Shown here: positions 8,856 to 17,368 of the stretch, one piece after another
How positions within the stretch are numbered: position 1 is the first letter of the stretch
How the letters are laid out: every line of letters starts with the position of its first letter
Assembly (NCBI GenBank): GCA_030835305.1
Contig: JAURPJ010000015.1
Span: forward strand, 147,564 to 211,563
Direction of reading: 5' to 3'
DNA length: 64,000 bases
DNA from: Verrucomicrobiota bacterium
GTDB lineage: Bacteria; Verrucomicrobiota; Verrucomicrobiia; Verrucomicrobiales; Akkermansiaceae
Translations under genes and position numbers: made by a program
The notes under the pieces: model-generated
The model's input: only the letters and a program-made list of their open reading frames with translations
Databases searched by the model: none
Told to the model about the DNA's origin: nothing

Positions 8856-9692
8856 TTAGCGCCTGGTCACCGCGATTAGTTCAATCATGGCCCCCATCAC
8901 TTCGTCGCGACCTTCTCCGGAGAGCGCCATTCCAAGTTGGGCCCGCAGGAGGCCATAGGGTTCTTCGATATTGAACCGAAGGCCTTCGATTTCGCAGGCG
9001 AGGTATTTTTCACCGCGGGCGGCCGCCGCAAGGCTTGGCGTGAGGGGTAGGTCCCCTTCTCCAGTGAACGATTGATCAAGGTGCTCCACAACCGGAGCGG
9101 TCAGAACGTGCATGCCAAAGAAGCAAAGATAGTTTCCGGATCTTAAGCCCGGAACGATCAGCTCTTGTTCCGCGATCGTGGGAGTGGGCTTTTCGATCAT
9201 GTGAGAGACCTTATAGAGCCCCTGAACTCCTACGACAGGTGAAGCTGCGACTGTTCCGTAAAAGGGTAACTTGCTCTCGTGGGTGGGTTGCACTGCTGAA
9301 ACCGGGCCGCTTGCCTGTGAGGCGAAATCGAGAAGCTGTCGCACACAGGATTCCTTCGCGAACGAAAGGTAAAGATGGTCTCCCATCATGAGGAGGAAGG
9401 GGTCACTTCCGGTGAAATCGCTGGCGCACAGGACGGCGTGGCCATATCCCATAGGAGTTGCTTGTTCGATAAATGTGACCTTGTCCAGATGGTCCGCGAC
9501 CGCGGATGAGAAATCGGTTTCAGTTCCCGGCGCGATGACAATCGCAACGGATTCAATTCCGCTGGCGAAGATTTCATCAAGGAGAAATGCGGCGACGGTT
9601 TTGGTCTCGCCGGTGGGGCTGACCAGGGTTTGCAATGGGAGGTGCTGTTGCTTTGGGCCGGCTGCAGTGATGACCGCTTTCTTAATCTTCAT
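8856..9692 (-). CDS. Sugar-phosphate nucleotidyltransferase (GalU/RfbA-like)
   Basis: A 278-residue nucleotidyltransferase. The ATG at 9692 (MKIKKAVITAAG) is preferred to one 16 codons upstream because the nucleotide-binding loop must be close to the N-terminus. The loop is VITAAGPKQQHLPL, somewhat altered from the usual GxGTRxxP; QATPMGYGHAVLCA and LLMMGDHLYLS (metal-binding Asp) follow, then SGNYLCFFGMHVL. This is the GalU/NTP-transferase fold that makes nucleoside-diphosphate sugars. It lies immediately upstream of the kinase/pyrophosphorylase fusion in one transcription unit, suggesting a joint role in activated-sugar supply. The loop lacks the usual second Gly-Thr-Arg, so the activity is less certain than the fold. 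Confidence 0.8.
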   Translation of the reverse strand: MKIKKAVITAAGPKQQHLPLQTLVSPTGETKTVAAFLLDEIFASGIESVAIVIAPGTETDFSSAVADHLDKVTFIEQATPMGYGHAVLCASDFTGSDPFLLMMGDHLYLSFAKESCVRQLLDFASQASGPVSAVQPTHESKLPFYGTVAASPVVGVQGLYKVSHMIEKPTPTIAEQELIVPGLRSGNYLCFFGMHVLTAPVVEHLDQSFTGEGDLPLTPSLAAAARGEKYLACEIEGLRFNIEEPYGLLRAQLGMALSGEGRDEVMGAMIELIAVTRR

Positions 9693-9833
9693 GGACTTTA
9701 GGGGACCATGAGCAAGCGATCCCTGATTGACAAGGCGCAAGAAGGGAGAGGAATGCTCGTTGTTAATGAATGGGCATTTCCGGGGAGTTCTTGACAGGAA
9801 GCCATGTCTGCGGCACCAAAAACCCGTCTAATT

Positions 9834-11033
9834 ATGAGTAAACTCACCATTCGCGATATCGATGTCGCCGGTCAGGAAGTGCTGATGCGTGCCGACTTTA
9901 ATGTTCCCACCAACGACGCCTTCGAAATCACGGATGACACCCGCATTCAGGCGGCTCTTCCGACAATCAAACAGCTGCTCTCCAGCGGGGCCCGCCTCGT
10001 TCTCTGCTCCCATTTGGGGCGGCCGACCGAAGCTCGCGAGAAAAAGTATTCGCTCGAGCCGGTTGCGGCGCGGCTTGGTGAATTGGTGGGGCAGGATGTC
10101 ACTTTTGCGGAAGACTGCATCGGTGAGGATACCGCGGCCCTTCGCAAGGGCTTGAAGGACGGTGATATTCTGCTTCTGGAGAACACCCGTTACTATCCCG
10201 AGGAAAAAAAGAACGATGCTGAATTTGCGAAGGCTCTGGCCGGAAATGCGGAAATTTTTGTGAACGACGCCTTTGGCACCGCTCACCGCGCCCACGCCTC
10301 GACCGAGGGAGTGACGCATCATGTTTCCAAAAGCGCGATGGGATTACTCATCGAGCGTGAGCTTGAATATCTCGAAGGGAAGCTGGCCAATGCCGAGAGA
10401 CCTTTCGTCGTCATCATGGGGGGGGCGAAAGTGAGCGACAAAATCGAGGTTATTTCCGCACTTCTTGAGAAGGCCGACACTATCCTGATTGGCGGAGCCA
10501 TGGCTTACACCTTCCGGAAGGCACAAGGTTATGAAGTCGGAATGAGCCTGGTCGAAGATGACAAGCAGGAACTTGCTCTTGAGATCTTAAAAAAGGCCGA
10601 GGAAAAAGGCGTGAAATTCCTGCTTCCTGCCGACACGCGGATCACGAAGGAGTTCAAGGAAGGTGCCGAGACCTGGAACACCGAAGTTTATGGTGAAGGC
10701 GGAGCGATCCCGGCGGATAAGGAAGGCATCGATATTGGCGACGTGGCAATTGCCGAGTTCAAGGAGGTGTTGCTGACCGCCAAGACAATACTTTGGAATG
10801 GGCCCATGGGTGTCTTTGAAAAGGACTGCTTTGCGAAAGGGACCAAGGAAATTGCCGAGGCCGTTGTCCAAAGCGGTGCGCTAAGCATTGTTGGAGGAGG
10901 TGATTCCGTGACTGCAGCCGTGAAGTTCGGCGTTGCAAACAAGATGAGTTTCATCTCCACCGGTGGTGGAGCGAGTCTCGAATTGCTTGAAGGCAAGACT
11001 CTCCCTGGAGTTGCCACCCTTACGGAAGCCTGA
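9834..11033 (+). CDS. pgk: Phosphoglycerate kinase
   Basis: A 399-residue PGK, normal length. It converts 1,3-bisphosphoglycerate and ADP to 3-phosphoglycerate and ATP in glycolysis. Motifs in order are LMRADFNVP, SHLGRP (substrate arginines), LLLENTRYYPEEK, VNDAFGTAHRAHAST, VIMGGAKVSDKI, LIGGAMAYTF, ILWNGPMGVFE and the ATP-site GGGDSVTAAVKFG and STGGGASLELLEG. Two starts are possible: the ATG at 9834 gives the usual N-terminus MSKLTIRD, while an ATG at 9804 adds ten residues and has a better AGGA upstream. An intrinsic terminator follows, so it is probably a single-gene unit. Confidence 0.98.
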   Translation: MSKLTIRDIDVAGQEVLMRADFNVPTNDAFEITDDTRIQAALPTIKQLLSSGARLVLCSHLGRPTEAREKKYSLEPVAARLGELVGQDVTFAEDCIGEDTAALRKGLKDGDILLLENTRYYPEEKKNDAEFAKALAGNAEIFVNDAFGTAHRAHASTEGVTHHVSKSAMGLLIERELEYLEGKLANAERPFVVIMGGAKVSDKIEVISALLEKADTILIGGAMAYTFRKAQGYEVGMSLVEDDKQELALEILKKAEEKGVKFLLPADTRITKEFKEGAETWNTEVYGEGGAIPADKEGIDIGDVAIAEFKEVLLTAKTILWNGPMGVFEKDCFAKGTKEIAEAVVQSGALSIVGGGDSVTAAVKFGVANKMSFISTGGGASLELLEGKTLPGVATLTEA

Positions 11034-11054
11034 TTTTGCCAATCGATTTCCCGG

Positions 11055-11089
11055 GCCCGGTCTCCTTGCGCGGAGGGCCGGGCTTTTTT
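11055..11089 (+). terminator. Intrinsic terminator of pgk
   Basis: GCCCGG (11055-11060) pairs with CCGGGC (11078-11083), and CTCC (11062-11065) with GGAG (11072-11075), giving an interrupted stem with a six-base loop, followed by six Ts (11084-11089). It begins 22 bp after the pgk stop codon. Confidence 0.8.
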
Positions 11090-11209
11090 GGTCAAACCAA
11101 AGACCATGTTCGAATGTCATTCGCCAAAGTCCTGTGGTCAGTCACTCAACGGCAGCGGTAAGGGCGATAAAATTGAAATTCTCCAATCCTCAACTTGACA
11201 AAAATGAAC

Positions 11210-11227
11210 TTTCAGTAAATACTGAAA
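11210..11227. promoter_or_regulatory. Palindromic operator before the GbsR-like gene
   Basis: A perfect inverted repeat, TTTCAGTA-AA-TACTGAAA (8 bp arms, 2 bp centre), ending four bases before the regulator's ATG at 11232. A TTGACA-like hexamer lies at 11195-11200, so the palindrome covers where a -10 region would fall. A near-identical copy stands before the next gene (11802-11819). The position fits autorepression by the adjacent regulator; binding itself is inferred. Confidence 0.65.
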
Positions 11228-11231
11228 ATTG

Positions 11232-11753
11232 ATGGAGGAAGAAATTGTCAAACTTGAAGAGGCACGTGAGGAGTTCGTGGCCCAATGGGGGATTATGGGG
11301 GCCCAGTGGGGAATCAATCGGACGATGGCTCAGATTCATGCGCTTTTGATGACAGCCCCCGAGGTTATGAGTACCGATGAGGTCATGGAGACTCTAGCGA
11401 TTAGCCGGGGAAACGCTCACACCAATCTCAAGGACCTTGTGAGCTGGGGGTTGATCCGGATCGTCACCAAAAAGGGGGAACGAAAGGAATTTTTCGAGGC
11501 CGAGAAAGACGTCTGGGAAATCTTCAGGCGGGTTGCGCGGGAGCGTAAGCGGCGCGAGATTGATCCGGCGCTTGAGACTCTAAGAAACTGCAAAGCAGCG
11601 TCTGAAGACATGAAGTCAGCCGAAGGGAAGGCGTTCCATGATCAGATGGGCCAACTCGAAGATTTTGTGAGCTTCGCCTCAAAAATGGGGGATCGCGTCG
11701 CTTCGATGCAGCACGGGAAGGCGATCAAACTAGCGATGAAGTTCTTCAGCTAG
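11232..11753 (+). CDS. GbsR/MarR-like winged-helix transcriptional regulator
   Basis: A 173-residue regulator of the GbsR type. The N-terminus has FVAQWGIMGAQWGINRTMAQ, the typical lead-in helix; the winged helix-turn-helix spans roughly residues 35-95 with LLMTAPEVMSTDEVMETL, ISRGNAHTNLKDLVSWG (recognition helix) and IRIVTKKGERKEFFEAEKD (wing). A helical C-terminal half (about 95-173) should dimerise. GbsR-family proteins often repress osmolyte or membrane genes. The palindrome overlapping its promoter and the second copy before the DCC gene suggest it controls itself and the downstream five-gene run. The ATG at 11232 is chosen over a TTG one codon upstream. The signal it senses is unknown. 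Confidence 0.85.
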   Translation: MEEEIVKLEEAREEFVAQWGIMGAQWGINRTMAQIHALLMTAPEVMSTDEVMETLAISRGNAHTNLKDLVSWGLIRIVTKKGERKEFFEAEKDVWEIFRRVARERKRREIDPALETLRNCKAASEDMKSAEGKAFHDQMGQLEDFVSFASKMGDRVASMQHGKAIKLAMKFFS

Positions 11754-11801
11754 AGCCTCACGAGAGGAAAAACGAGAGATGACACACGACGCGAATCAAA
11801 G

Positions 11802-11819
11802 TTTCAGAAAATACTGAAA
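11802..11819. promoter_or_regulatory. Second copy of the GbsR-type palindrome, before the DCC gene
   Basis: TTTCAGAA-AA-TACTGAAA differs from the first copy (11210-11227) at one base, leaving 7 of 8 arm positions paired. It lies 28 bp before the ATG at 11848 and about 50 bp after the regulator's stop. The two copies together look like the operator pair of the GbsR-like protein, with the downstream genes as its targets. Confidence 0.6.
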
Positions 11820-11847
11820 AAACAAAACAAGTAGAAAGAACAAAAAG

Positions 11848-12333
11848 ATGAATCTCCCAATGTATGTCAATTCGATCGAAGTTTATTACGATGGTCGCTG
11901 CGGAATGTGCTGCACCTTCCATGAGTGGATCAATCGTCAGACGCGGGCCTTTAAGATTCAATTTATTCCGTATCAGTCACCGGTTGCCGAGGAGGTTTTC
12001 CCGGGAGTCGGGACCCTCGATCCTGCCCGTGAAATGATTGTCCGGACGGACGAAGGTGCAATTTTCCGGGGAGCCGAGGCTTGGGTGTGGTGTCTCTACA
12101 GTTGCGCCGATCACCGTGCATTGGCCCGTCGGCTCGCCAAGCCCGTGATGCTGGCGGTGGCGGTCCGGATGTGTCGCCTTCTTGCTTCCAACCGCCATGG
12201 TCTTAGCAAGATCTTTTTTCGCCGGAAAGACCGGGAAGTCCGAGAAACGCTCCACTCGATGGTGCTTCCGGATTGCGACGATGGCGGATGCGCCAGTGAT
12301 CACGATGAATGGCGCGCGGAGTTGATGCATTGA
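11848..12333 (+). CDS. DCC-family (DUF393) thiol-disulfide oxidoreductase-like protein
   Basis: A 161-residue DCC protein. The N-terminal VYYDGRCGMCCTFHEWIN contains the family's YDGxCxxC motif (cysteines at about residues 18 and 21, with an extra Cys following). ALAWVWCL-like helices and a basic stretch come later, and the C-terminus has an unusual Cys/Asp-rich end (PDCDDGGCASDHD). Members have a thioredoxin-like fold and are proposed to be thiol-disulfide oxidoreductases, but most are uncharacterised. It is the first gene behind the second palindrome and leads a run of small membrane proteins, so a role in membrane or lipid redox is possible but unproven. Confidence 0.85.
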   Translation: MNLPMYVNSIEVYYDGRCGMCCTFHEWINRQTRAFKIQFIPYQSPVAEEVFPGVGTLDPAREMIVRTDEGAIFRGAEAWVWCLYSCADHRALARRLAKPVMLAVAVRMCRLLASNRHGLSKIFFRRKDREVRETLHSMVLPDCDDGGCASDHDEWRAELMH

Positions 12334-12371
12334 AACTTCACCCACCCAAACCCCAGACCAGTAAACAAAAA

Positions 12372-12461
12372 ATGATCACTTGGATAAAAAAACTCTTACG
12401 CCGGGCGGATGACCGCCACCGGTCAAGACCGCGTCGCCTGACCAGACTCATGGAAATATGA
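12372..12461 (+). CDS. Possible very small basic protein
   Basis: A 29-codon frame starting MITWIKKLLRRADDRH and ending LTRLMEI, rich in Arg and Lys, between the DCC gene and the first membrane protein. The stop ends four bases before the next ATG (12466). There is no recognisable family and no strong ribosome site, so it could be chance. It is listed because the gap is otherwise empty and the spacing is operon-like. Confidence 0.25.
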   Translation: MITWIKKLLRRADDRHRSRPRRLTRLMEI

Positions 12462-12465
12462 AACG

Positions 12466-12873
12466 ATGAATGCTGAATATACGATTATTCTCCTTCGTCT
12501 GGCCGGGTTGATTTGTGTAGGCTTGGCCGTGGCCAATTTTGTGGTAGCACCGCGGCTTGGGTATGCCAGAAGCCTGGCCGGTGCCGAGAAGTTGGTCCGT
12601 CAGATTTTCTATGTGCACTGTGGTTATATCGTCATGCTCATTTCGGGACTTGCGATTCTCTGCCTCGGTTGGCCGCACTTGTTTTTGGAAGGCGGGATGT
12701 CAAAGGTAGTGAGTGGCTTTTTTACGGTCTTTTGGGCAAGCCGGGTAGTGGTTCAACTGACTTACTACGATTCTGAATACCGTCGTCGCGAGCGATTCTG
12801 GGATGTTTTCTTCCTGATGGTGTTTTTCACCCTGACGCTTGTTTTTGGCGCCGTCTTTTTGTTCGAAAGATGA
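12466..12873 (+). CDS. Membrane protein, first of a paralogous pair
   Basis: A 135-residue protein with four predicted membrane helices (around residues 7-25, 48-70, 80-98 and 113-133). It aligns end to end with the next gene product: LGYARSLAGAEKLVRQIFYVH here matches LGWKEKLADLSPLMRELFWTY there, and SGFFTVFWASRVVVQLTYYD matches SGFICFWWSVRVYLQFFGFD. No named family was recognised. It overlaps the next gene by four bases (ATGA), so the two are translationally coupled and probably act together, perhaps as a membrane complex with the MBOAT-like protein that follows. Confidence 0.75.
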   Translation: MNAEYTIILLRLAGLICVGLAVANFVVAPRLGYARSLAGAEKLVRQIFYVHCGYIVMLISGLAILCLGWPHLFLEGGMSKVVSGFFTVFWASRVVVQLTYYDSEYRRRERFWDVFFLMVFFTLTLVFGAVFLFER

Positions 12874-13298
12874 GGGAGGTTTTGAATTACGGTTTGTTGT
12901 TTGCAGGGCTTGGGTTGCTTGTCCTGACGGTTGCAAGTTTTTGGATCCCCCGGATTCTGGGTTGGAAGGAGAAGCTTGCCGATCTGAGTCCGCTGATGCG
13001 GGAACTCTTCTGGACGTATGCGGCCTACATTCTTGCCAGCCATTTGTTCTTTGCGATTCTTTCGCTGGGTTTTCGAGATTGGTTGTTGAGTGCGAGTCCG
13101 GCTGCTGCGGCGATGTCGGGATTTATTTGTTTCTGGTGGTCCGTCAGGGTGTATCTTCAGTTCTTTGGCTTCGATCTCGCGGAGGTTAAAGACACTCGTT
13201 TCAATCGGCTTGCGAAGCATTTGCTAACTCTGCTCTTTTTATATCTCATGACCTTCTTTGCGATCATGGTTTGGTGGAATCTGGGAGGCGGAGGATGA
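12870..13298 (+). CDS. Membrane protein, second of a paralogous pair
   Basis: A 142-residue, four-helix membrane protein paralogous to the previous one. Shared blocks are the PR.LG.......L...LMRELF region (about residues 27-47) and a W/F-rich third helix ending RVYLQFFGFD. Loops are short, with Arg/Lys next to the helices. It starts inside the previous stop (ATGA overlap) and ends inside the next gene's ATGA, placing three coupled membrane proteins in a row. The function is not recognised. Confidence 0.75.
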   Translation: MREVLNYGLLFAGLGLLVLTVASFWIPRILGWKEKLADLSPLMRELFWTYAAYILASHLFFAILSLGFRDWLLSASPAAAAMSGFICFWWSVRVYLQFFGFDLAEVKDTRFNRLAKHLLTLLFLYLMTFFAIMVWWNLGGGG

Positions 13299-14176
13299 TT
13301 TGGATTGTCGTTCTGATCTTCCTTGGCCTGCTTTTCGCGAGGTTGAAGTTTTCCATGTGGATTGCCTGGATTTTAGTTCTTTTGTCGTTGTGGTTTGCCA
13401 ACCATATCCTTTTGTCCGCTGATCCGATTTGGCGAATGGTGGGAATTTGTGGCGTGCTTCTCGCCGGGATGAAAGGTCTCGTCTATCGGGCGTGGGGCGG
13501 CCATCTCAGCTGGCGCCGTTACCTTGTTTTTTGCTTGGGTTGGTTCGGAATGGATCCGGCGACATTTGCAAAAACCCGGAGGAACCTGGTTTGGAAGGAA
13601 GATGTCGCTTTGGGGTGCGTTTTGATGGTGACAGGCACTTTGGGAGCTTGGCTGGTTTGGGGAATGGAGTGGCGTCAGATTCTCGTGATGTTTTTGCCGA
13701 TGAGTCTCGGGTTTCACTTTGGAGCGCTTCGAGTTCTCAAGGGGGGGCTCCGGGCGGCCGGCTTCCCAGTGCGCACCTTGTTTCCGAATCTTCTGAAAGC
13801 ACGCGGAGTAGCGGATTTTTGGAGTCGAAGATGGAACGTTGGATATTCGCAAATGATGCAACGGTTGGTGGGAAGGCCGATTGGAGGCTTGTTGGGACGC
13901 GAGGTGGGGACGATGGCAGTCTTTGTAGGGTCGGGGCTCCTCCACGAGCTTGCCATTACCTTGCCGGTGGAAGCGGGTTATGGTCTGCCAACCGCATTTT
14001 TTACGGTGCATGGCCTGCTGGTGGTCCTGGAGGGAAGATGGGGGAGACCGCTTGGAAAGATTCCAGCCCTCCTTCTGGTTGCCGTGCCTCTCGGGGTTCT
14101 CTTTCCCCCTGAGTTTCAAACCCAGGTGATTGCGAGATGCCTCCGGATTTTCGATTTCATCGGCCCCGTGCTTTAA
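13295..14176 (+). CDS. Wax-synthase/MBOAT-like membrane acyltransferase
   Basis: A 293-residue polytopic membrane protein. The ATG at 13295 overlaps the previous stop. The C-terminal half has ADFWSRRWNVGYSQMMQRLV and then SGLLHELAITLPVEAGYG and FFTVHGLLVVLE, the Trp-rich and histidine blocks of the wax-synthase branch of MBOAT acyltransferases; the His of LLHE is the likely catalytic residue. Such enzymes move acyl groups onto fatty alcohols, sterols or other acceptors in the membrane. It closes a run with the DCC protein and the two paralogous membrane proteins, so the unit may modify a membrane lipid. The acceptor is unknown. Confidence 0.75.
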   Translation: MIWIVVLIFLGLLFARLKFSMWIAWILVLLSLWFANHILLSADPIWRMVGICGVLLAGMKGLVYRAWGGHLSWRRYLVFCLGWFGMDPATFAKTRRNLVWKEDVALGCVLMVTGTLGAWLVWGMEWRQILVMFLPMSLGFHFGALRVLKGGLRAAGFPVRTLFPNLLKARGVADFWSRRWNVGYSQMMQRLVGRPIGGLLGREVGTMAVFVGSGLLHELAITLPVEAGYGLPTAFFTVHGLLVVLEGRWGRPLGKIPALLLVAVPLGVLFPPEFQTQVIARCLRIFDFIGPVL

Positions 14177-14247
14177 GTCGATATTGGAAAGTTTCGGACC
14201 GGGTAATTTTCGTTTGTTAGACCGGGAATCGCGGCGATGATTGTCTC

Positions 14248-14460
14248 ATGGCAATCGAAATTGAATATTGCGAGCAATGAAACTATCGTCCCGAGGCAGA
14301 CCGTGTGTCGGCCGAAATTGAGAAAACCGCCGGTCAAAAAGTGATTTTGGTTGGAGGAAGTGGGGGGATTTTTGAGATTCGTCGGGATGGCGAAGTGATT
14401 TGGAAGAAGGAGAGAAGCGGGCACTTCCCGCTTCCCGGCGAAGCTGCCGCGCTCTTTTGA
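14248..14460 (+). CDS. Probable selenoprotein of the SelW/SelT/SelH Rdx family (in-frame TGA as Sec)
   Basis: Reading through the TGA at 14278-14280 gives a 70-residue protein in one frame from the ATG at 14248 to the TGA at 14458. The N-terminus MAIEIEYCEQ-U-NYRPEAD places the TGA exactly at the second redox position of the Rdx motif (CxxU; CxxC in Cys forms). The rest matches the family: a helix (VSAEIEKTAG), then VILVGGSGGIFEIRRDGEVI and WKKERSGHFP, the hallmark GGIFEI...DGEVIW block. SelW-like proteins have a thioredoxin-like fold and a redox role. There is no ATG further upstream before a stop. Alternatives are a Cys-to-stop mutation or sequencing error in a Cys homologue. The Sec machinery is not in the window. 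Confidence 0.75.
14291..14311 (+). promoter_or_regulatory. Candidate bacterial SECIS hairpin
   Basis: Ten bases after the TGA, CCGA (14291-14294) pairs with TCGG (14308-14311); after a G/G mismatch, GCA (14296-14298) pairs with TGT (14304-14306) through one G-U wobble, leaving a small GACCG loop. The distance from the TGA to the loop (about 19-23 bases) fits bacterial SECIS elements. The apical GU of the E. coli type is not obvious, so this is a candidate only. Confidence 0.35.
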
Positions 14461-14515
14461 TCGTTCCTTTTTCTTGGGTTCGGGAAGAAGACCGATTAAG
14501 TAAAGCTACCGCCTA

Positions 14516-17368
14516 ATGATGTCCCCTCGATTCATTTTTGTCTCTGTCTTCGCCCTCTCTATCGCCGGTGCCCATGCCGATCTGGATTTTAATCGAGACA
14601 TCCGCCCGATCCTCTCGGCGAATTGTTTCGCCTGTCATGGTCCGGACGAAGAATCCCGCGAGGGAAAGCTACGTTTGGATACCGCCGGGGGGGCACAAAA
14701 AGCGCTCAAGCCGGTGGATGATCCGGAGTTGCTCTACCGGATCGAGACCGATGACGAGGATGATTTGATGCCGCCGCCGGACTCGGGGCATCAGCTCACC
14801 GGCTTGCAAAAAGAGCTTCTGGGAAAGTGGGTTGCAGCAGGTGCTCCCTATGACGAGCACTGGTCGTTTCAAAGACCGCGAAAGCAGGCTGTTCCCGAAG
14901 GTGTCCACGCGATCGATCATTTTGTCTCCAAACGCTTGCAGAAGGACGGGCTTGAAATGTCGGAGCCGGCGGACCGGTATGCCTTGATCCGAAGACTGTC
15001 ACTCGATTTAACAGGCCTTCCTCCAACCCTGGAGGAGGCGGAAGAATTTCAAAAATCAGGGGACTTGAACAAGGCGGTCGACCGGCTCTTGGCCTCCGGG
15101 GCATTTGGTGAACATTGGGCCCGGATGTGGCTCGATTTGGCGCGCTATGCCGATACCAAGGGATATGAAAAAGACCGGGGGCGAAATATATGGCGGTATC
15201 GTGACTGGGTGATTGACGCTCTGAATGCCGACATGCCTTTTGATCAGTTTACCTCCGAACAATTGGCCGGGGATCTTTTGCCGAATGCGAGTGTCGATCA
15301 AATTTTGGCCACGGCCTTTCATCGAAACACGATGGAGAATGACGAGGGCGGAACCGATGATGAGGAATTCCGGGTGGCAGCGGTGAAGGATCGTGTCGAT
15401 ACCACAATACAGGTTTGGATGGGGCTCACCATGGGCTGCGCCAAATGCCATACTCACAAATATGATCCGATTAGTATCAAGGATTACTATTCCTTTTACG
15501 CATTCTTCAACCAAACCGAAGATGCCGACCGGGGCACTCCGGTGATGGCGACTCCGACGAACAAGCAACAAGGTGAGATTGAAGTCCTCGAAGCTGAAGT
15601 TAAGGATTTGGAAGAGAAACTGAAAGCGAGGTCTGAAGAGTTTCATTCCGCGTTTGCCAAGTGGAAAACGAAGATTGGGGAAGGCCCACTCTGGGTTCCG
15701 CTGCGTCTGCATGGCCAGAAAACGAGAGCGGCCAAGTTGCAACAGAGTGCTGATGGTGTTTTAACGGTGAATGGTGAGCTTCCGGAAAAGGATACCTGGA
15801 TTTTGACTTTTGATCTTCCGGCAGGCCAGCCGGTGACCGCGCTTCGCATCGATGCTCCGACCAAGAAGCCTGGCGGGAAGTGGAAGGACAAGAATGTCGC
15901 GCTGCGAGAGTTGACGGCCGAGCTGATGGTTGATGGTGAAGAGCCCCGGAAGCTCAAGCTGGTTAATCCCCGCGCTGATTTCTCGCAGAAGGGTTGGGAC
16001 GTGGCAAAGGCGATCGATGGAAGCACGGAGGCCGGGTGGGCTTTTTCCCCCCGGGCGGACATGCCCCATGTGGCTATCTTTGATTTTGATAAACCGATCC
16101 CGGGAGGAAAGCTCAGGTTGACGCTGGAGCAGGAATATGGACAGGGGCTGATCTTCGAGACCTGTCAAGTTTCGGTGAGCCGCGTTTCCTCGAAGTGGTT
16201 GGCGGCAGAGGTTGATTCGCAGGGTGGACTGAAGTCGGTTTTTTTAACCAGGGTTTATGAACCGACGCGAAAGATGAATGCCCGTGTCGCGCAAGTACTA
16301 GAAAAGCTAGAACAAGTGAAGCGAGATATCCCGAAAACTCCGATCATGAGAGAGCTGGCGGCAAACCGTCGTCGCGTGACCCGGGTTCATCGGCGGGGTA
16401 GCTTTCTCGATCAAGGTGAGGTCGTTGTGGCGCGGCTGCCCGGGATGTTTGGAGCCTTGCCCGATGGGGCGCCGGCCAATCGACTTGGGGTGGCGCGTTG
16501 GTTGACTCATTCCGAGAACCCGTTGACGGCACGGGTGATGGTGAATCGAATTTGGGCACGGCTTTTTGGGAAGGGGATTGTTGAAACTGAAGAAGACTTC
16601 GGCATGCAGGGATCCGTGCCGACTCATCCGGAGCTGCTCGATTGGCTGGCGGTGGACTATCAGGAGCAGGGATGGTCTTTGAAGCAGTTGCTGAAGACGA
16701 TGGTTCTCTCGAAGACCTACCAACAGAGTGCGAAGGTGACGCAGGATCGCTTGGCGAAGGACCCTCGTAATGCTCTGCTCTCGCGCGGAGCTCGTTTCCG
16801 ACTTTCCGCCGAAATGGTTCGTGATCAGGCGCTTGCCGCTTCCGGCCTTTTGACCCGTGAACTTGGCGGACCTTCGGTGATGCCGCCGCAACCGTCCGGA
16901 GTTTGGAAATCAACCTACAGCGGTGAAACCTGGAAGAATGCCACGGGGGCGGATCGCTATCGCAGAGGCGTTTACACATACTTGAAACGAACCAGTCCCT
17001 ATCCGGCATTCACGACTTTCGATGCGGGTTCCGGGGAGGTTTGCCAGATCCGGAGAATCCGCACCAATACGCCTTTGCAGGCGCTGATTACACTGAATGA
17101 CACTTCTTATCTCGAGGCGGCGGGAGCTCTTTCCAAAAAGATGAAGGACCTGGAGCACGGGTTTCGCTTGGTTCTCATTCGCCCGCCTTCTACCCGGGAA
17201 CTAACCCGCTTACAGGATCTCTATAAAACAATGAAAAATCATTATCAAAACAATGTGGAGGCAGCCGCGGAGTTTTTGAAATCTGCCGGCCTCAGGGAAG
17301 GTGATGCCGCCATGGTGTCGGTGGCAAACGTTCTCCTGAATCTCGACGAAACCCTGATGAAACCATGA
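14516..17368 (+). CDS. PVC-type cytochrome-domain protein with DUF1549 and DUF1553
   Basis: A 950-residue exported protein. Signal peptide up to AGAHA (residue 21). PSCyt1 haem domain: [20 protein letters not shown], with C37-x-x-C-H41 for covalent haem c. DUF1549 (about 130-340) has [44 protein letters not shown] and a [14 protein letters not shown] motif, a second CxxCH. A middle beta-sandwich-like part (about 390-570) looks carbohydrate-binding. DUF1553 (about 640-940) has [36 protein letters not shown] and [16 protein letters not shown]. Such proteins are expanded in Planctomycetes and Verrucomicrobia and are linked to sulfated polysaccharide use. The stop overlaps the DUF1501 start (ATGA), a standard pairing. 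Confidence 0.93.
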   Translation: MMSPRFIFVSVFALSIAGAHADLDFNRDIRPILSANCFACHGPDEESREGKLRLDTAGGAQKALKPVDDPELLYRIETDDEDDLMPPPDSGHQLTGLQKELLGKWVAAGAPYDEHWSFQRPRKQAVPEGVHAIDHFVSKRLQKDGLEMSEPADRYALIRRLSLDLTGLPPTLEEAEEFQKSGDLNKAVDRLLASGAFGEHWARMWLDLARYADTKGYEKDRGRNIWRYRDWVIDALNADMPFDQFTSEQLAGDLLPNASVDQILATAFHRNTMENDEGGTDDEEFRVAAVKDRVDTTIQVWMGLTMGCAKCHTHKYDPISIKDYYSFYAFFNQTEDADRGTPVMATPTNKQQGEIEVLEAEVKDLEEKLKARSEEFHSAFAKWKTKIGEGPLWVPLRLHGQKTRAAKLQQSADGVLTVNGELPEKDTWILTFDLPAGQPVTALRIDAPTKKPGGKWKDKNVALRELTAELMVDGEEPRKLKLVNPRADFSQKGWDVAKAIDGSTEAGWAFSPRADMPHVAIFDFDKPIPGGKLRLTLEQEYGQGLIFETCQVSVSRVSSKWLAAEVDSQGGLKSVFLTRVYEPTRKMNARVAQVLEKLEQVKRDIPKTPIMRELAANRRRVTRVHRRGSFLDQGEVVVARLPGMFGALPDGAPANRLGVARWLTHSENPLTARVMVNRIWARLFGKGIVETEEDFGMQGSVPTHPELLDWLAVDYQEQGWSLKQLLKTMVLSKTYQQSAKVTQDRLAKDPRNALLSRGARFRLSAEMVRDQALAASGLLTRELGGPSVMPPQPSGVWKSTYSGETWKNATGADRYRRGVYTYLKRTSPYPAFTTFDAGSGEVCQIRRIRTNTPLQALITLNDTSYLEAAGALSKKMKDLEHGFRLVLIRPPSTRELTRLQDLYKTMKNHYQNNVEAAAEFLKSAGLREGDAAMVSVANVLLNLDETLMKP

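Noticed and set aside
14173..14424. 83-codon minus-strand frame
   Set aside because: It runs antisense to the SelW-like gene, which has clear family sequence on the plus strand.
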